Positions 34,655-43,426 are shown, counted from the stretch's first letter. The stretch is 64,000 bases of DNA from Pseudomonas viridiflava (GCF_900585905.1 NZ_UTVH01000034.1:124001-188000), one strand, 5' to 3'. Program-made: numbers and translations. The notes: a model not told the origin generated them from the letters alone.

Positions 34655-35626
34655 TTGGCAAGCAATGACTTAGACACATTCGATGAGCATGAGCTGGCCC
34701 AGGTGCGGCGGTTCAACAAGAAGCTTGGCTGGATGCCGCGCTTTCGCATTCGCAATAAAGTCACGCCGGTGGTCATTCAGACCTTGCTGCGTCTTGGTCA
34801 GATCGGCGGTACGGCCAAGCTGGCCAGGCACGGGCTGCAGGCGCAAACAACTACAGTCGGTGTCGACGGCACGTCGGTGCCGGTCCGCATCATCCGGCCG
34901 AAAGGCAACCCCAAAGGCGTGGTCCTGGATTTTCACGGCGGCGGCTGGGTGATCGGCAATGCGCAAATGAACGACGATCTCAACGTGGCCATGGTCAACG
35001 CGTGCGAGGTGGCGATTGTTTCGGTGGATTATCGTCTGGCCGTATCGACCCCCATCGAAGGGGTGATGGATGACTGCCTGTGCGCGGCGCGCTGGCTGCT
35101 GGGTGCAGACAAGGAATTCGCCGGGCTACCCGTCATCGTCATTGGCGAGTCGGCGGGCGGGCATCTGGCCGCAGCGACCATGCTGCGCCTCAAGGCCTGG
35201 CCCGAGTTGCTGCAGCGGGTGAGCGGGGCGGTGCTGTATTACGGCGTCTATAACCTGACCGGCACCGCAAGCGTACGTGCAGCAGGGCCAAAAACTCTGG
35301 TGCTGGACGGCCCCGGCATTGTCGATGCACTGCGCCTGCTGACGCCGGGCTTGAGTGACGAGGAGCGTCGACAACCGCCGCTGTCACCGCTGTACGGGGA
35401 CTTCAGCGATTTCCCGCCGGCGCTGATGTTCGTCGGTGAGCTCGATCCGTTGCGCGACGACACCCTCGAAATGGCTGCGCGCTGGGAGACTTCGGCGAGT
35501 GTCGACATGCACCTGCTGCCGGAAGCGCCACACGGCTTTATCCACTTTCCCACCGCGATGGCGGGCAAAGTCATTCGCTACAGCCACGCCTGGATGATTG
35601 AACAGCTCAAGGCGTTCAAGCGCTAA
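34655..35626 (+). CDS. Alpha/beta hydrolase, hormone-sensitive-lipase-like esterase
   Basis: A 323-aa protein; the first codon in this frame with support is TTG 34655. The HSL-family oxyanion motif HGGGW (LDFHGGGWVIGNAQMN) and the downstream nucleophile elbow GESAGG are clear, with SVDYRLAVSTPIEGVMDD between them; the acid and base are probably Asp in GELDPLRDD and His in EAPHGFIHF. It should hydrolyse short-chain esters or acetyl esters. No signal peptide, hence cytoplasmic. It lies behind a copy of the R-module-gene promoter, so co-regulation with the alginate island is possible but unproven. A weak start context leaves the N-terminus uncertain. Confidence 0.85.
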   Translation: MASNDLDTFDEHELAQVRRFNKKLGWMPRFRIRNKVTPVVIQTLLRLGQIGGTAKLARHGLQAQTTTVGVDGTSVPVRIIRPKGNPKGVVLDFHGGGWVIGNAQMNDDLNVAMVNACEVAIVSVDYRLAVSTPIEGVMDDCLCAARWLLGADKEFAGLPVIVIGESAGGHLAAATMLRLKAWPELLQRVSGAVLYYGVYNLTGTASVRAAGPKTLVLDGPGIVDALRLLTPGLSDEERRQPPLSPLYGDFSDFPPALMFVGELDPLRDDTLEMAARWETSASVDMHLLPEAPHGFIHFPTAMAGKVIRYSHAWMIEQLKAFKR

Positions 35627-35645
35627 GCGCTTTTAAAAAACACAA

Positions 35646-35810
35646 TCAACTTTCTGCCGTCGCCGTGCTCGAATCTTCACTGGCTTGTGCCGCCAGCTTC
35701 AACCGGTCCGCTTTGCTGATGTATCTGTCCTTGTTCACCGGCGCCAGTTTGGCGCTGGCTTTCTTGGCATTGGCTTTCAACATCTGGTTGAGTTTCTTGC
35801 GACGATTCAT
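35646..35810 (-). CDS. DUF2986 family small basic protein
   Basis: A 54-aa protein from ATG 35810 (MNRRKKLNQMLKANAKKASA). The pattern MNRRKKLNQxLKAxAKKAxAKL..NKxxYISKADR with a short acidic/Ser tail is that of DUF2986, small Lys/Ala-rich proteins of gamma-proteobacteria without known function. It may bind nucleic acid or ribosomes by virtue of its charge; this is a guess. It faces the esterase gene (convergent, 19 bp apart). Confidence 0.82.
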   Translation of the reverse strand: MNRRKKLNQMLKANAKKASAKLAPVNKDRYISKADRLKLAAQASEDSSTATAES

Positions 35811-36030
35811 AGGTGTAACCCGGCTTTTCAATTTCGCAAATCATATCAGCTTAAATAAAGGCGGATCTCAAAGGATTCCGAATCGTCTGCCGATACAGAC
35901 TCGTCGAATAACTGCTTGGCTGACCGCTCTATGAGCACCTGCTTTACGCTCGGTGAGCGCCGCGCCATCGGCAGAACGTTCAGCGGTTTCGTTCGACTTT
36001 CCCGCTCAATGCATTGCAGGTCGCAATTTG

Positions 36031-38280
36031 ATGATTAACGCAGTTGATAATCCTCTTCACAAAGCCTTTCACATGCTGGTGCAGGCCACCGTTAACTCGG
36101 CAGAGTGCGAAAGTGGATTCCTAGTCGGGCGTGAGGGGGGGCAATGGCGATTTCTGTGCGGGTATGGTGAAAGTCAGACGTCCGCGCCGGAAATGCCAGA
36201 CCCGTCATGGTTGCTGGAAGCATTCAAGAATCGCGAAGTCACCATCATCAACGATGCCCTGGGAGAGACGGCGCCCGCGTTGTTTTACGGCCTCAGGGCT
36301 TTGGGCCAGGCCTTTCTGGTAGGCGTGGCCATTCGTGACCGGCAAAGTGATCTTGTGGGCGTGGTGTTTGTCAGCAGTCCGGATGAGCGGCAGAAGCTGA
36401 GCGCGGCGCAGACCTATGCGCTGCAGACTCACGCGGCAATCATCAGCGAGGTTCTTCAGGCGCGCGCCTGCAACATTCCTCAGCTCAATGATCCGTCGAT
36501 TGAAAGGCTGCGCCTGCTGGAGTCAGTGGTTGTCAATGCCAAGGATGCGATTCTGATCACCGAAGCCGAGCCCATCGGTCTTCCAGGCCCCAGAATCGTG
36601 TACTGCAACCCGGCGTTTCTGGAGACCACAGGATTTTCTGCAGCCGATGTCATCGGCAAGACGCCCCGGATCCTGCAATGCGAAGACAGCAGCCGCAAGG
36701 TGCTTGACCAGATTCGTGCCTCCCTGGCGCTGTGGCAGCCGATCGAAGTTGAACTCATCAATGCACGCAAGGACGGCAGTCGGTTCTGGGTGCAGTTGAG
36801 CATTGTGCCGGTAGCCAACGAAAAAGGCTGGTTTACTCACTGGGTATCGGTGCAGCGCGATATCACCGAGCGCAAGGAAGCCGAAGCCCTGCTGCGCCAG
36901 GCGCGCGCCACCCGTGAGGAGAAAATCGCGCTGGAGACACGACTGCTTGAGCGGGAACGCATTGAACAGGAGCTGTCATATGCGGCGTTTCATGACAGCC
37001 TGACGTCACTGCACAATCGCGCTTACCTGATGTCCCGCCTGCTGGGTATGTTTACCGAAAATGGTCACGGCCGTACGCCCTGCGCGACGGTGCTGTTTCT
37101 GGATCTTGATCGCTTCAAGTTCGTCAACGACAGCCTGGGGCATCGGGCGGGTGACCTGCTGCTGAAGGTGGTGGCCCAGCGTCTGCAACAGTGTGCAGGC
37201 GAAGGCGCCGTGTTCGCACGGGTCGGCGGCGACGAATTCGCCATCCTCCTGCTGGGCGCCAACCATGCCGAACGGGCGGTCCCGCTGGCGCGGCAGATCG
37301 TCGACAGCCTGAGTCTGCCGGTGGTGATCGACGGCAATGACATCTTCACTTCCTGCAGCATCGGCATTGTGTCGGCAGACGCCACCCACGTCTCGCCCGA
37401 GGACATCCTGCGCGATGCAGACGTCGCGATGTACGCCGCGAAGAAACAGGGTCGCGGGCTTTGGGCGATTTTCGATGCCTCGATGCGCAAAGCTGCCGTG
37501 GATGCATTGCAGATGCAGATTGCGATCAAGCAGGCTGTCGCTCGACAGGAGTTTCAGGTGGTCTATCAGCCCATCTATCACGTGATTTCGGGTGAGATCA
37601 GTGGCGTGGAAGCGCTGGTCAGGTGGCTCAATCCGACACTGGGTCATGTGCCGCCTGACATATTCATCGGTATCGCAGAAGAAAACGGCGTTATCCATGA
37701 ACTCGGCGCCTGGGTCATGGCCAGGGCATGCAGCGATCTGCAGGGCTGGAAAAAGGAATTTCCCGGCCTGAAGCTGCATTTGAACGTCAACGTTTCAGGT
37801 TATGAACTCAATCGCGCGGGTTATGCGGAACAAGTGACCCAGGTTCTTGCGCAAACAGGCACCCCCGCTCGGGATCTGCAGATTGAAATCACCGAATCGG
37901 TGTTCCTGCATGAGCCTGACGCGGTGGCAAAGGTGCTGGCGACCATTCGAAACCTCGGCGTCAGGGTGGCCCTCGATGATTTTGGCACGGGCTACAGCTC
38001 GCTGGGTTACATCGACCGATACCCGATCGACGCAATAAAGATCGATCGCTCGTTTGTCTCCAGAATGATGTCGTTCGAGCGCAGCGAGGCGATTGTCGAA
38101 AGTATTCTTTCCCTGGGCAAGGCGCTGGATGTGGCGATCACTGCCGAAGGTGTGGAAACCCTGGCCCAGCTGCAGTTGCTGAAAAAAATGCGCTGCCCCT
38201 ACGTGCAGGGCTTCCTGCTCAGCCCACCGGTCAACGCCGACGAGGTGACCACCTTGCTGCAGGCCTGGACGGTGAAATGA
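36031..38280 (+). CDS. GAF-PAS-GGDEF-EAL protein (cyclic di-GMP turnover)
   Basis: A 749-aa protein from ATG 36031; a GTG at 35953 would add 26 residues. Soluble. A GAF-like domain (about 10-150) is followed by PAS (about 165-285; YCNPAFLETTGFSAADVIGK, closing VSVQRDITERKEAE), a GGDEF domain with intact RVGGDEF (about 385-391), DLDRFKFVNDSLGHRAGD, and an EAL domain with EALVRW, NVNVSGYEL, ITESVF, DDFGTGYSSL and AEGVET all present. Both the cyclase and the phosphodiesterase half look active by these residues. In pseudomonads c-di-GMP activates alginate polymerisation through Alg44, so its place inside the alginate-modification island is suggestive. Signal unknown. Confidence 0.92.
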   Translation: MINAVDNPLHKAFHMLVQATVNSAECESGFLVGREGGQWRFLCGYGESQTSAPEMPDPSWLLEAFKNREVTIINDALGETAPALFYGLRALGQAFLVGVAIRDRQSDLVGVVFVSSPDERQKLSAAQTYALQTHAAIISEVLQARACNIPQLNDPSIERLRLLESVVVNAKDAILITEAEPIGLPGPRIVYCNPAFLETTGFSAADVIGKTPRILQCEDSSRKVLDQIRASLALWQPIEVELINARKDGSRFWVQLSIVPVANEKGWFTHWVSVQRDITERKEAEALLRQARATREEKIALETRLLERERIEQELSYAAFHDSLTSLHNRAYLMSRLLGMFTENGHGRTPCATVLFLDLDRFKFVNDSLGHRAGDLLLKVVAQRLQQCAGEGAVFARVGGDEFAILLLGANHAERAVPLARQIVDSLSLPVVIDGNDIFTSCSIGIVSADATHVSPEDILRDADVAMYAAKKQGRGLWAIFDASMRKAAVDALQMQIAIKQAVARQEFQVVYQPIYHVISGEISGVEALVRWLNPTLGHVPPDIFIGIAEENGVIHELGAWVMARACSDLQGWKKEFPGLKLHLNVNVSGYELNRAGYAEQVTQVLAQTGTPARDLQIEITESVFLHEPDAVAKVLATIRNLGVRVALDDFGTGYSSLGYIDRYPIDAIKIDRSFVSRMMSFERSEAIVESILSLGKALDVAITAEGVETLAQLQLLKKMRCPYVQGFLLSPPVNADEVTTLLQAWTVK

Positions 38281-38364
38281 CGGGAACAAGCCGAAAGCTC
38301 GGAACCACGCCCTGCATGAGCTTCTGGCTATAGAGCAGCGACAACACTATCGAAGCAGCAGGGG

Positions 38365-39120
38365 CTAGTTGCGCTCACCGCCCTCCAATTGCACGTAGCG
38401 CCGCTGGATGCGCTGTAATTCCCCCGATTGGCGCATTTGCTCCAGAGCAGCGGACCAGGCGGCGACCCGAGTGTCATCGGAGTCAGGGCTGAAGGCTATG
38501 TACAGCACGGAGCGGTAGATTTCTACGGGGATCTGGCGCAGGGTGCCGGGCGGGATTTTCAGGCGGGCGCTATAGTGGGCCACGCCTGCATCGGTATCGC
38601 CGACGATGATGTCGGTGCGGCCCGCCAGGAGCATGCGATAGAGCTGCAGATTTTCAGTCGCACTGCGGTCGACATTGTTGAAGCCCATGGCGCGCAACGT
38701 GTCCGGCACCAAACCGGCGTGGCGCGTGGTGATGCGTGGCGCGTGCAACAGTTGCTCCATCGAGTTCACCGGCGGTGTGTCGGCCAGCTGATAGGGGTGA
38801 ATGGCGTCTTCGGCGATAGGCCCGACCCACTTGTACAACGCATCGCGTTCAGCCGTGCGAAACATGGAATACATGATGGTCTTGGGTCGGCTTCTGAGCA
38901 CACTGCTGGTGCGCATGCTGGGCAGCACCGCAATCTCGAAATCATCGCCGGTCAGCCGCATGATCGCCCGCACAATTTCCGTGGTCATGCCGGTCAGCTG
39001 GTTGTTTTCCTGAAAGTTGTACGGCGCCCATTCCTCGGTGACAATCTGATACTCCCCGGCCGCGGCAATGGGGCCAGACAGCAGGCAAAGCAATAGGCTG
39101 ATGAGTATCGGGTTTTTCAC
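38365..39120 (-). CDS. Periplasmic solute-binding protein, amino-acid type (SBP_bac_3)
   Basis: A 251-aa protein from GTG 39120 with CAGGAA just upstream; a longer frame without similarity is discarded. A signal peptide (MKNPILISLLLCLLSGPIAA) precedes YQIVTEEWAPYNFQENNQLT, the usual beginning of family 3 binding proteins, then GMTTEIVRAIMRLTGDDFEI, LAGRTDIIVGDTDAG and a C-terminal lobe. No transporter genes are adjacent, so this may be an orphan receptor-type binding protein (many such pseudomonad proteins of about 250 aa lack a permease). Ligand unknown. Confidence 0.85.
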   Translation of the reverse strand: MKNPILISLLLCLLSGPIAAAGEYQIVTEEWAPYNFQENNQLTGMTTEIVRAIMRLTGDDFEIAVLPSMRTSSVLRSRPKTIMYSMFRTAERDALYKWVGPIAEDAIHPYQLADTPPVNSMEQLLHAPRITTRHAGLVPDTLRAMGFNNVDRSATENLQLYRMLLAGRTDIIVGDTDAGVAHYSARLKIPPGTLRQIPVEIYRSVLYIAFSPDSDDTRVAAWSAALEQMRQSGELQRIQRRYVQLEGGERN

Positions 39121-39317
39121 GTTTCCTGCCTGGCGAACTGTCCGTTGTTCAAGAGTCGATCCAGTTAACTGCAAGGCAAGCATAGACCCTAAAGAGCGGG
39201 CCCCGGCAATACTTGATAGCACATTGAGTAGCCGGGCGATGCCCTGCCTGAAACGGTGATGGAATGATGACCGGACGCGATTTTGTGTGCGGTCAACCAA
39301 CTGCTGCGTCGCGTGCG

Positions 39318-39372
39318 GCCCCCAGGTCCCTGACGTGGGGGCTACGGCGTCTCGGGTCGCGGCCGACCCGAG
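39318..39372 (-). terminator. Two tandem hairpins downstream of the GST gene
   Basis: CTCGGGTCG-CGGC-CGACCCGAG (39351-39372, perfect 9-bp stem) and GCCCCCA / TGGGGGC (39318-39342). They lie just beyond the leftward GST stop codon at 39382. No T-tract, so this is a likely but not classical terminator. The rest of 39121-39317 holds nothing I can support. Confidence 0.45.
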
Positions 39373-39381
39373 GGGTTCGCC

Positions 39382-40008
39382 TTACTTGGCAAACGCGTAT
39401 TCGCCGCCGCTTTCCAGCGCCTTGCGGTAGGCCGGGCGAGCCTGCAACCGGTCGACCCATGCGACTACATTCGGGTAGGGCTGCAGCTTGCCCTGGGATT
39501 TGGCGAATTCGCCGATGAAGCTCATCTGGATATCGGCGCCGCTCAGTTCTTCACCCAGCAGGTACGGGGTCAGCCCCAGCGCTTCGTTCAAATAGCCCAG
39601 ATAGTTGCCCAACTCCGATTCGATACGCGGATGCAGGGGAGCACCGGCATCGCCCAGGCGCCCGACGTACAGGTTGAGCATCAGCGGCAGGATGGCCGAA
39701 CCTTCGGCGAAGTGCAGCCACTGCACGTATTCGTCGTAAGTGGCGCTGGCAGGGTCCGGCTGCAGTTTGCCCGCGCCATGGCGGCGAATCAGGTAGTCGA
39801 CGATGGCGCCGGATTCGATCAGCACATGGGGGCCGTCTTCGATGACCGGCGATTTGCCCAGGGGATGAATGGCTTTGAGTTCAGGTGGCGCGAGATTGGT
39901 TTTCGCGTCGCGCTGGTAGGTCTTGATTTCGTAAGGCAGGTCGAGCTCTTCAAGCAGCCAGAGAATACGCTGCGATCGTGAGTTGTTGAGGTGATGAACA
40001 GTGATCAT
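39382..40008 (-). CDS. Glutathione S-transferase
   Basis: A 208-aa protein from ATG 40008. N-terminal thioredoxin-like domain: ITVHHLNNSRSQRILWLLEE (SRSQR loop with the catalytic Ser candidate), LKAIHPLGKSPVIEDG (cis-Pro) and LIESGAIVDYLIRR (ES pair). C-terminal helical domain with WLHFAEGSAILPLMLNLYVG and LSGADIQMSFIGEFA, the N-capping box and hydrophobic staple. It resembles the proteobacterial GSTs of the beta/nu-like group that conjugate electrophiles. A 14/17 match to the TetR operator of the alkene reductase operon lies 15 bp upstream of its start codon. Confidence 0.9.
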   Translation of the reverse strand: MITVHHLNNSRSQRILWLLEELDLPYEIKTYQRDAKTNLAPPELKAIHPLGKSPVIEDGPHVLIESGAIVDYLIRRHGAGKLQPDPASATYDEYVQWLHFAEGSAILPLMLNLYVGRLGDAGAPLHPRIESELGNYLGYLNEALGLTPYLLGEELSGADIQMSFIGEFAKSQGKLQPYPNVVAWVDRLQARPAYRKALESGGEYAFAK

Positions 40009-40022
40009 GCAAGCTCCGCTGT

Positions 40023-40039
40023 GTAAATGACTGGTCTAG
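40023..40039. promoter_or_regulatory. TetR operator-like site upstream of the GST gene (site 3)
   Basis: GTAAATGACTGGTCTAG matches the reverse complement of the 9454-9470 operator at 14 of 17 positions, including the 10-base core GACTGGTCTA. Confidence 0.5.
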
Positions 40040-40183
40040 AACCAGACTGCGCGGGCGCCAGGGAGTGCCATGAATGTTCGCAACGCTGGCGGGGCTTGTA
40101 ATCAACAGCTGAAGCCCCCTGGGGACAGGGGACCTGACCGTTCTATGGTGAAAGTTGGCATGCGCGCCGACCTGCGAGCCTCC

Positions 40184-40207
40184 GTGGGACCGGCTTCAGC
40201 CGGGAAG
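40184..40207. repeat. Solitary REP unit
   Basis: GTGGGACCGGCTTCAGCC followed by GGGAAG, the same element as the hairpin arms around the R-module genes, about 6 kb away. Confidence 0.7.
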
Positions 40208-40268
40208 GGGCCGCTACATATGCAGCGTCAGTAGCCTGACAAATCGCTCGCGACTGGATCCCTTCACG

Positions 40269-40517
40269 TCACTCCTGGGTGATAACGCCTGTCATCGCGG
40301 TATACCGGCTTTGCGTGTTCTGCAGCTTGTCGAGAACTTCATCAGGGGTGGATTCGCGGAACACCACCATGTGCCCGACATCCTCGCCGCCCTCGGTGAC
40401 GCGTTCGATGTCGTTGATCATCCAGGTTTTCAGCTCGTCGACACTGATGCCGAGTTGCTCCGCCACCTGTTGATGGAATCGTTCCCCGTCGTGCTGGTTG
40501 AATTGGTCGTTGTTCAT
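40269..40517 (-). CDS. Small acidic hypothetical protein
   Basis: An 82-aa protein from ATG 40517 with AGGAG upstream. MNNDQFNQHDGERFHQQVAE, QLGISVDELKTWMINDIERV and GGEDVGHMVVFRESTPDEVLDKLQ indicate an all-helical first half and a short strand, with net negative charge and no signal peptide. I do not recognise a family beyond similarity in type to small conserved pseudomonad proteins. Coding is supported by the ribosome-binding site and codon pattern. Confidence 0.68.
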   Translation of the reverse strand: MNNDQFNQHDGERFHQQVAEQLGISVDELKTWMINDIERVTEGGEDVGHMVVFRESTPDEVLDKLQNTQSRYTAMTGVITQE

Positions 40518-40634
40518 GACATCGGCTCCTTCACTGATTGTCAGGTTAAGGCCGCGCTGGGGGAGCACAGTTCAGTCGATTACGCTGGCGGGCTACGGCA
40601 ATAAATTGACGCCCAAGTGCCGTCGAGCGGCTGA

Positions 40635-40662
40635 AAACTTCATTCCGTCGGAATCCGTCAGA
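40635..40662 (+). promoter_or_regulatory. Possible AlgU-type promoter of the degenerate epimerase gene
   Basis: AAACTT (40635-40640), 17 bp, TCAGA (40658-40662), compared with GAACTT-N16/17-TCTGA. It would give a leader of about 100 nt. Candidate only. Confidence 0.3.
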
Positions 40663-40771
40663 AATGCTGCGCGCGCGTCTAACAAAAAACGATTTTTCCG
40701 GTCCAACCAGTTCGCCGAAACCGGTGCGGCAACCGGATCAATGGCCTTCAGTATCCAGGCAGGAGCAATGC

Positions 40772-43336
40772 ATGACGCAAATTTTCGATATCCGTAGTTA
40801 TGGCGCCAAAGGCGACGGCATTACTGATGACACTGGCGCGATCCAGAAGGCTATAGATGCTGCGTCCGCTGCCGGAGGCGGCAAGGTTTATGTGCCGGCC
40901 GGCACGTGGGTGGTCTCCGACGGCGACGCGTCCGGTAACGCGCTGGCGCTGAAAAGCAACGTCACCCTCACAGGCGACGGCGCGGGCGATAGCATTCTCA
41001 AACTGGCTGATGGCGCAGGTGCAGGCACCACTTCTCTGCTTGGCGTGGTAGCGGGCAGCACGGTACGCGACGCCGGTGTCAGCAACCTGGGTCTGGACGG
41101 TAATCAAGCCAACGCCAGTGGCGAAATCAGCGGCTGGTCGCACAGCGGCGCCAGCAGCATCGGCAACCTGCTGCTGGACGGCGTGACGGCCTCGGATTTC
41201 AGCGGTCGCGGTTTCGACCTGACCGGTTCGGCCGTCAACCTGACGGTCCGCAACAGCACCGCCAGCGGCAACACCCTGGACGGCTTCGGCATCGGCGGCT
41301 CCCTGCCTGCGTTGACCTTTCAGGACAATCGCGCACTGGACAACGGCGCCAGCGGCATCAACGTGGCGCTGGGCGGCGTAGCGCTGTCGCTGACCGATAA
41401 CATCGCCTCCGGCAATGCTGGTGACGGTATCTACGTGCACGATGAAAGCGGCGTCGACACCGGTTTCTTCAGTGTGATCGGTGGCGATGTCACTGATAAC
41501 GCAGGCGATGGCGTGCGAGTGCGCGGCATCGAGTATGGCGGCGTGTATCGCCTGGACATCAGTGGCAACGGCGGTTCCGGCGTCAACCTGCAAGGCACCA
41601 CGCACATCGAAGTGTCTGACAACGTGATCCACTCCAATGCGCAGACCAGCGATGTGCCTGAAGTGGCGATCCGTACCCTTGACGGCGACAACGCGACGCA
41701 GAATTTCGTCTACGACAACCTGATCACGGGTGGCAAGGGATCCACCTGGGGCGTGGCCGAGATCCCTTCGGACACTGCTGCAGCTGAAGGCAGCGTGATT
41801 TTCGGCAATGTGATCAATGGCACCCAGGCCGGCGATATCAACGCCACTGGCAACGCCAGCCAGGTTTACAACAACAGCGATGTATTGATCATGCGCGGCA
41901 GCGCAAACGCTGACACGATGATCGGCAGCCGCTCGGATGAGTTGATCAGCGGTGGTGTCGGCAGGGATCGTATCGATGGCGGCGCGGGTGATGACGTCAT
42001 CAATGGCGGCGCAGGTGCAGATCGCCTCAGCGGTGGTACCGGCAGCGACGTTTTCCGCTTCACTTCCGTCAGCGACAGTTATCGCACCGCCACCTCGTCT
42101 TTCAGCGACCGCATCGTCGACTTCAACGATGCCAGTGACCGTCTGGACCTGACCGCGCTGGGCCTGACGGGCCTGGGCGATGGTCACAACGGCACCCTGA
42201 AGGCGACGTACAACGCCAGCACCAACACGACCTACCTGTCCAGCCTGGACGCCGACGCCGATGGCAACCGTTTCCAGGTCGGGCTTAGCGGCAACCACCT
42301 GAACACCCTCGGTGCGGATAATTTTTTCTCTGCCATCACCGGCACGGCCTTCAACGACCAGTTGCAGGGCACCAGCGCCGATGACGTCCTGATCGGCGGC
42401 GCAGGCCGCGATACCTTGCTGGGCGATGGCGGTGCAGATCGTCTGCTGGGCGGCAGTGGCGGCGACACGCTGACCGGCGGCGCTGGCGCTGACACCTTTG
42501 TGTACACCCGCCTCAGCGACAGCCTGCGCAACGATGCCAGCGGCAGCTATGCCCAGCGCGACCTGATCGTGGATTTCAACAGCAACGGTCACGACCGCAT
42601 CGACCTGACGGCGCTGAACTTCACCGGCCTGGGCAATGGCTATGACGGCACCCTCAAGGTGGTGTTGAACCTGGCGGGTGACCGCACCGCACTGAAATCC
42701 CTGGAGCCGGATGCCGACGGCAACCGTTTCGAGTTGCTGCTCAATGGCAACCATCTCTATGACCTGACCGCCACCAACGTGCTGTTCGCCAACCCGGACG
42801 ACACGCGCACCGATTCTTCGCAGCCGCTGACCTCGGTTGATCGCAGCGGTACGGCGGGCGCCGATACCCTGTATGGCGACTGGGGCAACGACACCCTGTT
42901 CGGCCTGGCTGGGGATGACGTGCTGGCAGGCAGCGTCGGTGACGATTTGCTGGTAGGTGGCGCGGGCAGCGATCGCCTCACCGGCGGCTCCGGCGCTGAC
43001 ACCTTCCGCTACGATCTGATCAGCGACAGCTATGCTGGCGCGTCCGACCTGATCACGGACTTCACTGTCGGCCGCGACAGCGTCGACGTCTCGGCTCTGG
43101 GCTTCACCGGCCTGGGCGACGGCAGCGACGGGACGCTGAAGGTCAGCTACAACGCTGGCAACGACCGCACCTACGTGCGCAGCAACGAAGCCGACAGCGC
43201 CGGCCAGAAGTTTCAGGTCACGTTGGCAGGCGATTACAGCCACACCCTGACTGACGATCAGTTTGTGTTCAGCGCGGGCAACCCTGCTGAGATCCAGATC
43301 GTGGGAGTGGGCCCGCAGACCGACCTTATGGCGTGA
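40772..43336 (+). CDS. AlgE-like protein with degenerate epimerase A-module and three R-modules
   Basis: An 854-aa protein from ATG 40772, preceded by AGGAG. Residues 1-375 align along the beta-helix A-module (YGAKGDGITDDTGAIQKAID, then GVSNLGLDGN), but the catalytic positions are altered: the GKIDGW of PsmE reads GEISGW (Lys and Asp lost), YGFDPH reads RGFDLT (Tyr and His lost, Asp kept), VADY reads GIGG (Asp lost) and NDRHG reads NGASG (Arg lost). Three R-modules follow (about 385-535, 540-675 and 690-840). The tail is IQIVGVGPQTDLMA. Epimerase activity is unlikely; Azotobacter AlgY is a known A+R protein without detected activity. It could bind alginate, be a lyase or act on another polymer. 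A strong terminator follows. Confidence 0.88.
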   Translation: MTQIFDIRSYGAKGDGITDDTGAIQKAIDAASAAGGGKVYVPAGTWVVSDGDASGNALALKSNVTLTGDGAGDSILKLADGAGAGTTSLLGVVAGSTVRDAGVSNLGLDGNQANASGEISGWSHSGASSIGNLLLDGVTASDFSGRGFDLTGSAVNLTVRNSTASGNTLDGFGIGGSLPALTFQDNRALDNGASGINVALGGVALSLTDNIASGNAGDGIYVHDESGVDTGFFSVIGGDVTDNAGDGVRVRGIEYGGVYRLDISGNGGSGVNLQGTTHIEVSDNVIHSNAQTSDVPEVAIRTLDGDNATQNFVYDNLITGGKGSTWGVAEIPSDTAAAEGSVIFGNVINGTQAGDINATGNASQVYNNSDVLIMRGSANADTMIGSRSDELISGGVGRDRIDGGAGDDVINGGAGADRLSGGTGSDVFRFTSVSDSYRTATSSFSDRIVDFNDASDRLDLTALGLTGLGDGHNGTLKATYNASTNTTYLSSLDADADGNRFQVGLSGNHLNTLGADNFFSAITGTAFNDQLQGTSADDVLIGGAGRDTLLGDGGADRLLGGSGGDTLTGGAGADTFVYTRLSDSLRNDASGSYAQRDLIVDFNSNGHDRIDLTALNFTGLGNGYDGTLKVVLNLAGDRTALKSLEPDADGNRFELLLNGNHLYDLTATNVLFANPDDTRTDSSQPLTSVDRSGTAGADTLYGDWGNDTLFGLAGDDVLAGSVGDDLLVGGAGSDRLTGGSGADTFRYDLISDSYAGASDLITDFTVGRDSVDVSALGFTGLGDGSDGTLKVSYNAGNDRTYVRSNEADSAGQKFQVTLAGDYSHTLTDDQFVFSAGNPAEIQIVGVGPQTDLMA

Positions 43337-43349
43337 TCTGACGGCTGAG

Positions 43350-43387
43350 AAAAGCGGTGTCTGCCCTGGCAGATGCCGCTTTTTTTT
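43350..43387 (+). terminator. Rho-independent terminator
   Basis: AAGCGG-TG-TCTGCC pairs with GGCAGA-TG-CCGCTT around a short loop and is followed by eight T residues. It closes the degenerate epimerase gene, 16 bp after its stop codon. Confidence 0.92.
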
Positions 43388-43426
43388 GTCCGCCGTAAAT
43401 CGGCTTCACCGGTCCCACGGGACACA

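Noticed and set aside
40748-43243. An 831-codon open frame on the minus strand, opposite the degenerate epimerase gene
   Set aside because: The plus-strand frame has the beta-helix and RTX domains, a ribosome-binding site and a terminator. The antisense protein is Val/Ala/Gln-rich without domains; it is a by-product of the repetitive, GC-rich R-module codons.
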